Source of the DNA: Oasisia sp. SBJ-2009
Taxonomy: Eukaryota > Annelida > Polychaeta > Sabellida > Siboglinidae
Length of the DNA stretch: 64,000 nucleotides
Direction: 5' to 3'
Assembly (NCBI GenBank): GCA_964017155.1
Contig: OZ024857.1
Coordinates: 20,950,904 to 21,014,903, forward strand
The notes below the pieces were generated by a model, which was not told where the DNA came from, made no database searches, and saw only the letters and a list, made by a program, of their open reading frames with translations. A program made the translations under genes and the position numbers. Numbering within the stretch: the stretch's first letter is position 1; every line of letters begins with the position of its first letter. Below, piece after piece: positions 54,061-64,000 of the stretch.

Positions 54061-56210
54061 ATGCTCCATCTTCTTTTTTGCCCCTGCCCCTGCAGACACT
54101 TGGCTGCAGCGACTTTGCCTTTCGCGCCAGGCGCGTTTTTCTCATAAGTGCGGAAACTGCTTTGGTATATTTCCTTTTTGCAGTTGTGCCTCGTGGGACG
54201 TTGGGTTGGACTGGTCGGCCTGCACCCGTGTACCGATGTCCTGGCTGGGGGATTCACGTGTCATCTACCATGATCCTTGACATCACGAGTGATGGCTCGA
54301 CCCGCTTCCGCGCCTTGGCATATCTCCGCTTGTCGTTTCTGCACGAACAGCAGCAAGCGCCACCCCTATGACTGCGCAGCTACACCGTGCCACTTTACGC
54401 TTTCGACACTGTTTTCTCACATGTGTTGCTCGGCATGGCCGTAACATTTGTGATACATTATAGTGAACAGTGCCAGTCAAGTTTACACGGTTCGGACCAG
54501 TTCGTTCTGCCTAGACACCCCCAAGACAACGACACCTCACTGTGTCACAACGCCGGATGCGCTAGTGAACGGGGTTTGTCCATTGCATCTATCTGCTGGC
54601 CGCCCGGCCAGCCTATGACTCTACTACCTCATCAGTCATCCGTTGACAATCGTGGACTGTGCTATTTACGTGTTCCCACTGGCGGGTTTCTGCTACGCGT
54701 GTCGTTCCTCCTTGCCTGCAGCTTTGGGGTTAACCCAGGACACGCCTGCATCACCCGCTGGGAACAGTGTGCCGTGACTCTAGGGCTACTTAATATCTGC
54801 TGCCCCAGGGGATCCACTCGGGTTCGGTCCTCTGTTCGTTTGGAGGTCACCAAGGTCAGCCCATTAACTTGAGAACTCGTTCACCTTTGCTGTTGCTGAC
54901 CTTTCCCACCGTGACCGGGTCCACCACCAGTGTCCCTGTGCTCGGTCTGTGCCTCCGTGTTGACGACTACCCAACCCGGTGCGGATGCTTCTACAGACTG
55001 TGTCCGCCCTCATTACTGGACGCGGGCATGGCTCGGACTTGGTTGCATGACAAGTGGTGCAAGGCACTTCTTTACACACAGTTAGCACCCCTGGACACTT
55101 GACTACAATGCGGCATGCTGTAGCTGATGACATTACGTTTCTCTTACGATGCCTCCTCACGTTGGCGTCACCAAAACATTGCCGTCTTTCGGCTTATCAT
55201 GTGTTAATTGCTTGATGACTAATACTTTTACACATATTTCCTTACCTGTGTTGAACCGTATGTGTTTCTGTAGCATGGCGTTCTATACCGTACTGGCTCC
55301 TTAAACATCAGTATTACGTTTTGCCTAATTAAGATTCTAGTTTTGCTTGATTTCAACGAATTCTTGTTTCGACCCACCGATATATTGATCGATATCGTAG
55401 AATTCTGGTATCATACCTGCCATACTTCTGGTGTATGTGTAAAACTGATTTCAAGCCTGCACTAGTATAGCCTCGGTTTTCCGCATTGTGCCGGCGGTTT
55501 TTATGCCTTTCTTATCACCTGTTGCCGCATACTAGCTCCTTTTTTACTTACATATTATCACTGTTTTTGCTATAGTATTTTTGTTTCACTTGGTATGTTG
55601 TTGTTAGTATATTTTCTTATACACATGCATTCTTGTTTCGTAAGCGTGCAGTATTTCTGCGTTCCTAGCCTTTCAGCTTTTGGCCGGAGGTTGGGTGCGT
55701 GGTGTTTTGTTTTCTCTCCTCTTGCGACAAACCATTTCATTCCATTTCAGTTCAGTGGCAGTGTCTACTATCCCTGTACATCTGGGGTTTGCGTTACAGT
55801 CAGTTTTTTCTACACTGTTGGCGATCCCCGTGTGTGTGTGTGGTGGGGTGCCTGCTTTAGCCATATCTGGTAGTCTGCTGTGCTTTGTGTGGGGGTTGTT
55901 AGGTGGTTTCTGGCCCCCACATTTATTTTGCTTAGATAGCTAGTTGCTTAGATAATTTCTCGTGCAATCCCCATTGACAAACATGACATCTATATGATTT
56001 TAAGGGGATTTGCTTTATTTATCTAGGCCAACGGCAATGCTCAATGCGTATACTATATGACTTATCTTTACTGGTGTAATTAAAGGGCATTGCCATTTTC
56101 CAACCACATTTGTTTCTGTTTTTTCTTGCTATCTCTCGCTCCATAAACCGAGCAAAGCACAGCAGGCTCCCATTACCTTTACTTAGTACAATACTGGTGA
56201 GGGGAGCAAA

Positions 56211-57341
56211 AGGCTAAATTCGAGTCGACCCAGTCAGTGTCAGTGCTGACTCAGCCTCAGGAGCAGAGTCCAGTTATCAGTAATAAGATTATCGACAGCG
56301 TCAAACGTTCATCACAAATAAAAATAATTATTATATTAAGTAACGTTGTCATTGGCATCGGAATATAAGTATAGGGTTGCATTAATTAAGTCGTTTATAT
56401 AGAGTAGAAATGATACAGTAACGATAGGAGTGAGCCCTGCATCAGTGCATGATCGTGTGTGTTTTCAATATCTTTAACTTTATTTCAGATTGCCATAGTA
56501 CATACAGATGTCCACATAAACATTAAAAAAATACAAGTGACTAGAAAAATATAAAAGTATTGCACATGGTAAATAGAGAAAAAAAACATTGCACAATGGT
56601 ACATTCAAACAAAAACTATTATGTATATACAACATTTTGATCCAATGTCGTCTTATCCTGGATTGCCATTTTATTTATATCACTGTTGATAATTGCAGTT
56701 ACCAACTTATTATTACTTATCAAGTCTCCGCATGAATTTATATACAAGGTTTCTAATTACAACTTTACTATCTGGTACATGGTATTCTACAAACATGGTG
56801 GAGGCACTGCAATATTTAGGCTGATTTAGCAATAAGCGAAACACATTATTGTAAGCCACATGAAGATTATGTATACTTGCTACTGTGTAATTCCACCACA
56901 GCTGAGCAGTATATATGGGAGAGCAGAAAGTTCTAAGCAAAGTCAGCTTCACTTCAGTGGAACACATGTAAAATTTCCGCAATAGCATATTACCCCTAGC
57001 ATATAGTTGTCGGCATTGCCGCATTGGCGTAAGGTATCTTTGTCATCACGTAATGTATTAGAAATGAAGTGACCCAAATATTTCACATTATCCACTTCCT
57101 GGATTGTTTTACCATTAATCTTAAATGATGGAACTTCAATATTTTTCTTATATTTACTTTTAAAATATTAACACAGCATGCATTGTTCTTGGAGTTGTAC
57201 TTGATATCATGATTTAACCCATAGAGTCCACATACCTGCATCAGTTCAGACAGTCTTGATACAGATGGGGACATAATTACCAAGTCATCAGCATACATAA
57301 GATGGTTGATAGTTGTACTACATATTACACACCTTGTGTTA
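56211..57341 (-). pseudogene. LINE 3' half, inverted left copy plus 3' flank
   Basis: Read on the minus strand, it encodes the RT YADDLV box and the thumb/C-terminal region of a jockey/I-like LINE (SPSVSRLSELMQVCGLYG, FYMCSTEVKLTLLRTFC, LLLNQPKYCSASTMFVEY), ending near 56713. The element's AATAAA-containing 3' end is near 56480. Homology to the right copy stops at about 57341. It includes about 240 bp beyond the LINE 3' end (56216-56457). It is broken by frameshifts and 5' truncated. Confidence 0.85.
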
Positions 57342-58166
57342 CATTTTAAATGAGACCGCCATTTACCTGTAAACCTTTACCTAATAGTGTTGAGGATGTT
57401 AGTGGTATTTTTGAAATAACTGAATTATGGCGGCCTCATTTTAAGCAGCTTTTTAATTGTATTAGGGATATAGACATTCAACAGATCAAATGTGATTCCA
57501 AATATACAAATGACATACCCCGGTAGTTGTGGAAATTAGCAAAGTTGAAAATGCCATTAAATGCCTAGATATAAATAAGACTGATGGTATGGAAGGTGTA
57601 TATGCTGAACACCTTAAACATTGTGATAAGCGCATTGTGCCTTTACTTGCTATGTGTATAACTGGGTTTTTTGTACATGGATTTTTACCTAGTTTTTTGT
57701 TATCTGTTGTATCTGTTGTGCTGGTTCCTATTATCAAAGATAAATGTAGCAATATTAACAGCAAAGACAATTATAGACCTATTGCATTAGCTAGTATTGT
57801 GTCAAAAAAAATTGAAAACATATTGTTAGACAGAATGTCAGTTACGCGGTCAACAATGTCCAATCAGTTTGGATTTGAGAAAAAAACACAGGACAGACTT
57901 GTGTATTTATGTCTTAAAGGAAGTTATTGACAGGCATAGGAGTCTCTATGTTTACATGTTTTTAGATGTGTCTAAAGCCTTTGACAGAGTGAAACATTCT
58001 ATCTTATTTCAAAAGTTGATTGACAGGGGAGTGCCTGGATATATTGTTAGACTGCTTATATATTGGCATTCGAATCAGACTATGTGTATAAGATGGTCAG
58101 GCAAATTGTCGGAACATTTTGGTGTTACAAATGGTGTCAGGCAAGGTGGTATACTCTCACCACACC

Positions 58167-58250
<84 letters not shown>

Positions 58251-59163
58251 ATGATTTAACCATATCTTTAAACAAATGTATCACAAGGTGTGTAATATGT
58301 AGTACAACTATCAACCATCTTATGTATGCTGATGACTTGGTAAATCTGTCCCCATCTGTATCAAGACTGTCTGAACTGATGCAGGTATGTGGACTCTATG
58401 GGTTAAATCATGATATCAAGTACAACTCCAAGAAAAGTGCTGTGTTAATATTTAAAAGTAACTAATAAAATTATATGAACAATGTTGATGTTCCATCATT
58501 TAAGATTAATGGTGAAACAATCCAGGAAGTGGATAATGTGAAATTTTTGGGTCACTTTATTTCTAAGACATTACATGATGACAAAGATATATTACGCCAA
58601 TGCCGATAACTATATGCTAGGGGTAATATAGTATTGCGGAAATTTTACATGTGTTCCACTGAAGTGAAGCTGACTTTGCTTAGAACTTTCTGCTCTCCCA
58701 TGTATACTGCTCAGCTGTGGTGGAATTACACAGTAGCAAGTATACATAATCTTCATGTGGCTTACAATAATGTGTTTCGCTTATTGCTGAATCAGCCTAA
58801 ATATTGCAGTGCCTCCACCATGTTTGTAGAATACCATGTAGCAGATAGTAAAGCTGTAATTAGAAACCTTGTATATAAATTCAGGCGGAGACTTGATGCT
58901 CTTATAATAAGTTGGTAATTGCAATTATCAACAGTGATATAAAATGGCAATCCAGGATAAGACGACATTGGATCAAAATGTTGTATATACATAATAGTTT
59001 TTGATTTAATGTACCAGTCTGGAATGTACCATTGTGCAATGTTTTTTTCTCTATTTACCATGTGCAATACTTTTATATTTTTCTATAGTCACTTGTTTTT
59101 TTAGTGTTTATGTGGACATCTGTATGTACTATGACAATCTGAAATAAAGATATTGAAAACACA
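57342..59163 (+). pseudogene. LINE reverse transcriptase, right copy, broken
   Basis: Non-LTR retrotransposon RT of jockey/I-like type. In order: DNYRPIALASIVSKKIENIL (palm start), FLDVSKAFDRV (first catalytic Asp), GVRQGGILSP, MDDLTISLN, LMYADDLV (YxDD box), then the C-terminal region to about 58917. The 3' UTR has AATAAA near 59142. Breaks: a frameshift around the A-run near 57882; a 77-bp AT expansion in the RT (58172-58248); a stop after 58465; and a TAA at about 58606, where the left copy has CAA. The endonuclease is absent. The first ~150 bp have no homology that I recognise. Confidence 0.87.
58172..58248. repeat. (AT)n expansion inside the LINE RT frame
   Basis: Pure AT run between the codons for LSPHLIN and MDDLTISLN. 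The ancestral codons here were probably ATA-TAT-ATG-like, so the run grew from them. It preserves the frame, adding an Ile-Tyr repeat. Confidence 0.92.
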
Positions 59164-59490
59164 CACGGCCATGCACTGGTGCAGGGCTCACTCCTATCAT
59201 TGCTGTATCATTTCTACTCTACATAAACGACTTAGTTAATGCAACCCAATAGTTATATTCCGAAGCAAATTACGTTACTTAATATAATAATTAGTATTAT
59301 TTGTGATGAACGTTTGACGATGTTGAGTCAGCACTGCCACTGACTGAGTCGACTCGAATTTAGCCTGTTTGAACACACTTTTTAAAGTATGCTTCAGCGC
59401 TGCTGAGTGTACCCTTCTCTGGACATTGTCATGCTTGGCTACAGCTGGATGGTGCACGCCACTGCTCATATAATGTCTCAGATTATAAAA
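58275..59490 (+). repeat. Right arm of long inverted duplication
   Basis: This arm matches, inverted, 56211-57341 plus 49520-49640, so it covers the LINE 3' half and about 330 bp beyond the LINE 3' end. The loop between the arms is 57342-58274 (about 0.93 kb). Because unique-looking sequence beyond the LINE is shared too, this is better explained by segmental inverted duplication than by two LINE insertions. The alternative is that the LINE is part of a larger repeat. Confidence 0.8.
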
Positions 59491-59751
59491 TGTTCAAGAT
59501 CACATCACATAATGACTAAAAATAAACCTATATGCAACCAATCATGCATGCGTATTTTTCAAAAAGTAAATAAACAGTTTCAATTTTAGCAGTAAATAAA
59601 TAACATAAGACACTTTAAAAAACAAATTGGCAATACATTTTTGTGGAATCGTGAAATCTAACCACTTTATTGCAGTTTTAAAAATATGCATGCATGATTG
59701 GTTGCATATATGTTTATTTTTAGTCATTATGTGATGTGATCTTGAACATTT
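59488..59751. mobile_element. 264-bp MITE with ~75-bp inverted repeats and TA flanks (Tc1/mariner type)
   Basis: The ends AAATGTTCAAGATCACATCA and its reverse complement extend as inverted repeats over about 75 bp, sharing CATAATGACTAAAAATAAAC and GCAACCAATCATGCATGC. Flanks are TA on both sides (59486-59487, 59752-59753). It has no transposase. It lies just beyond the right arm of the inverted duplication. Confidence 0.82.
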
Positions 59752-60014
59752 TATACAGACGATCTATGTACAATTATTTTGCTTTAAGAGGAATGTTTTA
59801 ATTTTTTTATCCCAAGAATTCATTGATTTTTTATATACAGCATGTATTTCAATTTAGCCACAGCCACGCAAGATAGATTGGATTTTGGATTATTTTTACA
59901 ATAAATTGTTATTGAATGAGGATTAATTGTGTGTCTACTGTGCTTCAACAATGAACTAGGCAACAGTGTTTGCTTAATCTATCCAGTTCAGAGGTAATGG
60001 CGGCCACATGAGTT

Positions 60015-60245
60015 ATACCACAAAGAATTGTACTGGGTCCAGTTATGTTCATATTATACTTAAAGGCCAGTATTAAAACAATAAAATTATGTGCTATTTA
60101 TAGAGGACATCAATATGTTTCACTTACACACAACTGCTACAGGCTTATTCAAGAAGTAAATTCAGAATACAATAAAATATCAGTATGGATTCATTCCAAC
60201 AAAACATCACTGAACATAACTAACATTATCTTTTCACATTTACTC
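60015..60245 (+). pseudogene. Reverse transcriptase relic of a second LINE
   Basis: The frame reads IPQRIVLGPVMFILYLK, then KISVWIHSNKTSLNITN. This is the decayed RT region around the PQG..LGP..F..Y motif and the segment after the active site. The YxDD box itself is not recognisable, because the intervening stretch is substituted. The pattern fits a LINE different from the copies at 56-59 kb. Only about 230 bp remain. Confidence 0.55.
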
Positions 60246-60580
60246 CTGAAGGTAAGACGATGATCATGATGTTATTTTAATAAATGTAACAAATATATAT
60301 CATGTTACTTCAGTAAAGTCTGTAATTATTTAAACGTATACTAGAGGAAACTGGTCAGTATAATATAAAGATTGTTAATGTATAAGTCATTATTTTCCTC
60401 CTGTGTACGCGTTAAATGCATATTTAAGCCACTTATCACACAACAAATTACAAAACTTTGTTATGCCAAACTTGGTGCAACTATTTATTTATCCATCCAA
60501 TTACTATTAATATTAAGGATAAATAAATAATACAGTTTTGTATACGAAGCAATAACTACTATATTTTTATTTACTAAAGA

Positions 60581-61899
60581 TGTAGTGTAGCGTTTGCGGG
60601 ATAACACCCCGCCACCAAATCGTATCGTTTGGCGCGAGCGGTCGGCACGGAGGCGTCTAGTGGCGGACTCGGGCACACGTTCACTCACTCAGTCTAACCA
60701 GTCTAACACAAACAATATATATAAGGTTTCTACAGTTTATTACATCAAAATCCTACCAGTACAAATATAAGACACTCACTAAAATACTTCACTAACTAAA
60801 CCAATATAAACACAATACAAATGTGACGGTACTGACAGCGTGTTTGACACGCGATCAAGCAAAGAACTCACCCACAGGTGTGGTGTGGTTCCTCAATCAG
60901 AGCACAATATGCCTCGTACGGCACAACTTCTTTCAGCACAATGGACTGTGACAGTATCTTTGTCACAGGGCGCTCTGGAGCGGCGTGGTTCGGGGTGAAC
61001 AGCGTATGTGTGTGTTCCCCGACAAATGGCCCCAGTCGTCAACCCGTCAATAACACACAGTATAGCCCGTCAATAACACACAGTATGTGTCTTGACGGCA
61101 AGCATGTCGCAGGGCCCTCTGGAGCGGCGCGTCCCGGGGTAAACAGCGTAGGTGTTCCCGGTAATAGGCCCCAGAAGTCTGCCCGTGCAATATGACACAC
61201 ACATCGTATATTCTGTGACAGTAAGTCTGTCGCAGTGTGCTCTGGAGCGCGTGTCCCGGGGTGAACAATACATGTTCCCCCGGTAATAGGCCCCAGAAGT
61301 CTCCCCGTGCAATATGACACACACATCGTATATTCTGTGACAGTAAGTCTGTCGCAGTGTGCTCTGGAGCGCGTGTCCCGGGGTGAACAATACATGTTCC
61401 CCCGGTAATAAGCCCCAGTCTTCTCCCTCGAATCATTAAAATACTCCCTATTTATACTAGTGGTACTGTAGCCCGAGGACAGACGCTAGACGCCTTACCT
61501 AATATTTTGTCCAGCGCGTCTACCCCTAGAAATCTTGGCAGGGTGCCAGCGGACTCTGCACCCTGTGGTTTCCCCCAACAACAATAAAGTGGAGCATTTT
61601 CCTAAACCAGATGGCCCTAGAAATTAGCATAGACGAGCCTGCAGTGCTAGTGAACTTTCCCTCCCCTGGTAGCGTCCCAAAATACCAGGGTTGGTCCTCT
61701 GCCTCAGCCAGATGGCCCTAAAATTACCATATAAATTGCATAGGAAACCTTCCATACTGGTTATAGTCTCTTAACCGGGTAAACACCCTCCTTGTGATTA
61801 TGTACGTATTTGCATATATGCATGGCTTTAGTAGCCCTAAATAGTGATAGATATATCTATATATAATTATAATAGTTATCGCGATGAAAAATCCCTACA
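60581..61899 (-). mobile_element. Ty3/Gypsy-type LTR (3' LTR, minus orientation)
   Basis: A 1319-bp segment begins (minus sense) TGTAGGG and ends CTACA, a TG...CA LTR with 5-bp inverted termini. Immediately upstream in minus sense is a purine-rich tract, AGTGGGGCGGGGGTAA (61900-61917 region), preceded by GGGACGAAATTT, as at the end of Ty3/Gypsy pol. A TATA box TATAAATAGGG lies at 61456-61446 and AATAAA at about 60741. The LTR includes a ~121-bp tandem array. The 5' LTR is not in the window. Confidence 0.65.
60950..61430. repeat. ~121-bp tandem array inside the LTR
   Basis: Units share GTCGCAGTGTGCTCTGGAGC, then GTCCCGGGGTGAACA and CCCCGGTAATAGGCCCCAG. The phase-equivalent GTCCCGG occurs at about 61131, 61253 and 61374. 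A more diverged unit begins near 60960. The frames opposite are repeat artefacts. Confidence 0.85.
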
Positions 61900-62390
61900 T
61901 TACCCCCGCCCCACTAAAATTTCGTCCCGAAATTATAACAGGTAACATGCATGCAACATTATAATAATCAATACAATGCTGAAAAAGAAAGCATACAATT
62001 TATACTCAAATGTTCACTTTTCACAAATGTTCATGTCCGGTTGATGTGGCTTCCATTACGCGATCGTCAGTCGCATCTGTTGAGCCGATGGTATCCTCCG
62101 TCGTAACCCACTTCATGGACGCACGGTAGACGCACGTCAGTTCACCGCTAGTAGTGGACGCTCAGCTCAATCTCGTCTGCGTCTTCTTCCATCTTCTATC
62201 TTCTTTGCAGATAACGCTGCAGGTTGTGACCAGAATGAATTCTGGTTCCTGCGTCTTCTTCCATCTTCTTTGCAGATAACGCTGCAGGTTGTGACCAGAA
62301 TGAATTCTGGTTCCTGCGTCTTCTTCCATCTTCTTTGCAGATAACGCTGCAGGTTTGACCAGAATGAATTCTGGTTCCTGCATTTTTTTT
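61900..62390 (-). mobile_element. Internal remnant of the Gypsy element next to the LTR
   Basis: On the minus strand this should be the end of pol and the 3' UTR. It ends in the polypurine tract. A short coding end (...EIELSVHY then stop) may be read at about 62185-62150. Three tandem ~65-bp units (62186-62385) share GATAACGCTGCAGGTTGTGA and TGAATTCTGGTTCCTGCG. No protease, RT or integrase motif is seen to the right, so the element is truncated. Confidence 0.5.
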
Positions 62391-63426
62391 GTGTACGTAT
62401 CTCGTACGCAGCACTGTTATGGTGTTTGCCATAATTAATGTCATATGACCGTCGTGGTCATACATCGTTCGCCATTGCTTGACAAGTCACAGCACTGACA
62501 TGTACCAGGAGAATAACGGACAACCCTTGTCACATCCACAAAGATAGAACTTCATCATATCCTTGCCCTCAGACACAGAATGTGCCCATTAAGGTCGCCT
62601 GGCCTGACCAGGGTAATCGCTATCTCTGCCATCAGACAGTGTCTGCACCTTAGGGACTTGAAGCTGCCCTGTGATACAGATTCCTTGTGGCCAACTACGG
62701 CTGAGATACTGTTCTCAGGCCTATGCACTACTAACTCTTCTAGTATAGTTTCTCTGTGTATGTAACAGTATAATCTTCCAAGATATCTATATATATGACC
62801 AACAAGAGCTAACACATGAAAACTAACTCTAATCAACTTCATCCTATTCTGTTTAGCAGAACACACCCTGTGCCAATTAAATATCTATTAAGCCAGAAGC
62901 TGCCCTGAACAGAACTATGTTGATACTCGTTAACTTCTCTCATTACACCACTGGGCCAGTCATTGACCCCTAGACTGCAGCCATGCTGTGTGTTGACATA
63001 ATCTAACCAGATGGTCTCACAGCCCGAAACAGCCACAATGACCAGTTCACTGACTGGCTGGTCAAATTACTTCTGTTTGACCAAGACTACTCTCTATAAT
63101 TGAAATAAATGCATGAACTATGCTTCAAGACCTAGCTGGCAAAAATCAGGATGAGAAGATGAACAATTCGAAGTGATGACATAAAACGCAGAAAGTTGAA
63201 AGCTGTATATGGCATCATAGCAATGAGGATGGTGATGATGATGATGATAAAATAAATATAGCTGTCCATGTCAGCAAGTGATTCCGTCCACTTTGACTGG
63301 GCAGATATGTGCAGGAACTTTTTGTTGGAAAGTGCTTGAACGAAAACAATCACTTATTTTTAAACAATCTTTGAAACCAAACTTTCATGTGTTGAAAATA
63401 ATTGGTTACAACGACATAGGGTAGAC
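62391..63426. other. Stretch without recognised features
   Basis: AT-rich sequence between the Gypsy remnant and the right-edge satellite. Short open frames exist on both strands, but none resembles a protein I know, and no exon chain can be supported. A short ATG/GAT triplet tract lies near 63225-63250. Confidence 0.5.
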
Positions 63427-64000
63427 ACGATTACACCGTAACATTTGTCATGTTCGGTTCTGTTTGTCACAGACCTCGTGTTTTGTGATGTTCGGTTCTA
63501 CAAACTGTAGACCTCGCGCTTTGTGACTAGCTCACAAACCATATGAACGATTACACCGTGACATCTGTCATGTCCGGTTCTGCACGGGGCAGACCTCGCG
63601 TTTTGTGACTATTTCACAAACCATATGAACGATTACACCGACTTATATGTATTGTCCGGTTCTACTTGTAGCAGACCTCGCGTTTTGTGACTATCTCACA
63701 AATCATATGAACGATTACACCGTGACATCTGTCATGTCCGGCTCTGCTTATAGCAGACCTCGCGTTTTGTGACTATTTCACAAACCATATGAACGATTAC
63801 ACCGAAATATTTGTCAGGTCCGGCTCTGCATCTAGCAGACCTCCTGTTTTGTGAATCTCACAAATCATCTGAACGATTACACCGTGATATTTGTCATGTC
63901 CGGCTCTGCATTTAGCAGACCTCGTGTTTTGTGAATCTCACAAATCATATGAACGATTACACCGTGACATTTGTCATGTCCGGCTCTGCGTCTAGCAGAC
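63427..64000. repeat. ~80-82-bp satellite, continues past the right edge
   Basis: Units begin with GATTACACCGTGACAT and continue with TGTCATGTCCGGTTCTGC, GCAGACCTCGCGTTTTGTGA and TCACAAACCATATGAAC. Unit starts are at about 63429, 63549, 63631, 63713, 63795, 63875 and 63955. The first unit is 120 bp, because it has an extra GTTCGGTTCTACA block. The array runs off the window end. Confidence 0.92.

Larger units (their letters stand above)
49645..56206. mobile_element. 6.56-kb unclassified insertion with CAAA target duplication
   Basis: The insertion is defined by comparison with an empty site. The right arm reads, in reverse complement, GTGTTCAAACAGGCTAAATT. The left arm reads GTGTTCAAA, then 6.56 kb, then CAAAAGGCTAAATT. 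So CAAA or CAAAA is duplicated (49641-49644, 56207-56210). There are no obvious terminal inverted or long terminal repeats. The plus strand is poor in A and rich in T and G. It has internal tandem repeats and no intact domain. Two short plus-strand segments (near 53690 and 54725) look like decayed leaders of non-LTR retrotransposons. A degraded retroelement is possible. A partial family member lies at 48262-48515. Confidence 0.65.

Noticed and set aside
48262..56206. One 7.9-kb element with terminal inverted repeats
   Set aside because: The empty site in the right arm puts the insertion border at 49645, and 49520-49640 belongs to the inverted duplication.

Overview
This is a eukaryotic, AT-rich, intron-rich nuclear window. 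It is most likely from a lophotrochozoan invertebrate, and a mollusc is my best guess. The reasons are the intron structure, a ciliary dynein-type thioredoxin/NDPK protein with a long tail, tRNA-derived SINEs, jockey/I-like LINEs, a Ty3/Gypsy LTR and abundant short inverted-repeat elements. The species assignment is inference. No bacterial-type features, CRISPR arrays, rRNA or functional tRNA genes are visible.

Layout. (1) About 1.09-16.93 kb, minus strand: the 5' part of VPS8 (CORVET subunit). I traced 19 exons whose phases close perfectly, giving the N-terminal 563 residues; the gene runs off the left edge. (2) About 16.94-19.01 kb: a head-to-head intergenic and promoter region. (3) 19.03-46.55 kb, plus strand: an NME8/TXNDC3-type gene (thioredoxin domain plus three NDPK domains). 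I traced 25 coding exons that sum to exactly 1399 codons plus a stop. It carries a ~740-residue repetitive tail, made of a Gly-Ser/Arg-Lys-Gly-Ser block followed by a Lys-Ser-Pro block. (4) About 46.55-64 kb: repeat-rich DNA with no host gene that I recognise. It holds a long inverted duplication built around a LINE 3' half. One arm is interrupted by a 6.56 kb unclassified insertion, and the other arm preserves the matching empty site. Further right lie a Tc1/mariner-type MITE, an RT relic, a Ty3/Gypsy LTR with its polypurine tract, and a satellite that runs off the right edge.

The two genes serve different cell processes: endosomal tethering (VPS8) and the axonemal outer dynein arm (NME8). 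They share at most a divergent promoter region. Their introns hold MITEs with recognisable target-site duplications (TTAA, two 8-bp hAT-like cases), SINEs and microsatellites.

The most unusual observation is a ~53-copy, 26-bp minisatellite in VPS8. Its repeat unit is the exon 16/intron 16 boundary itself: the last five codons plus the 5' splice site. Next are the two-block repetitive tail of the NME8-like protein and the datable nested insertion inside the palindromic LINE region.
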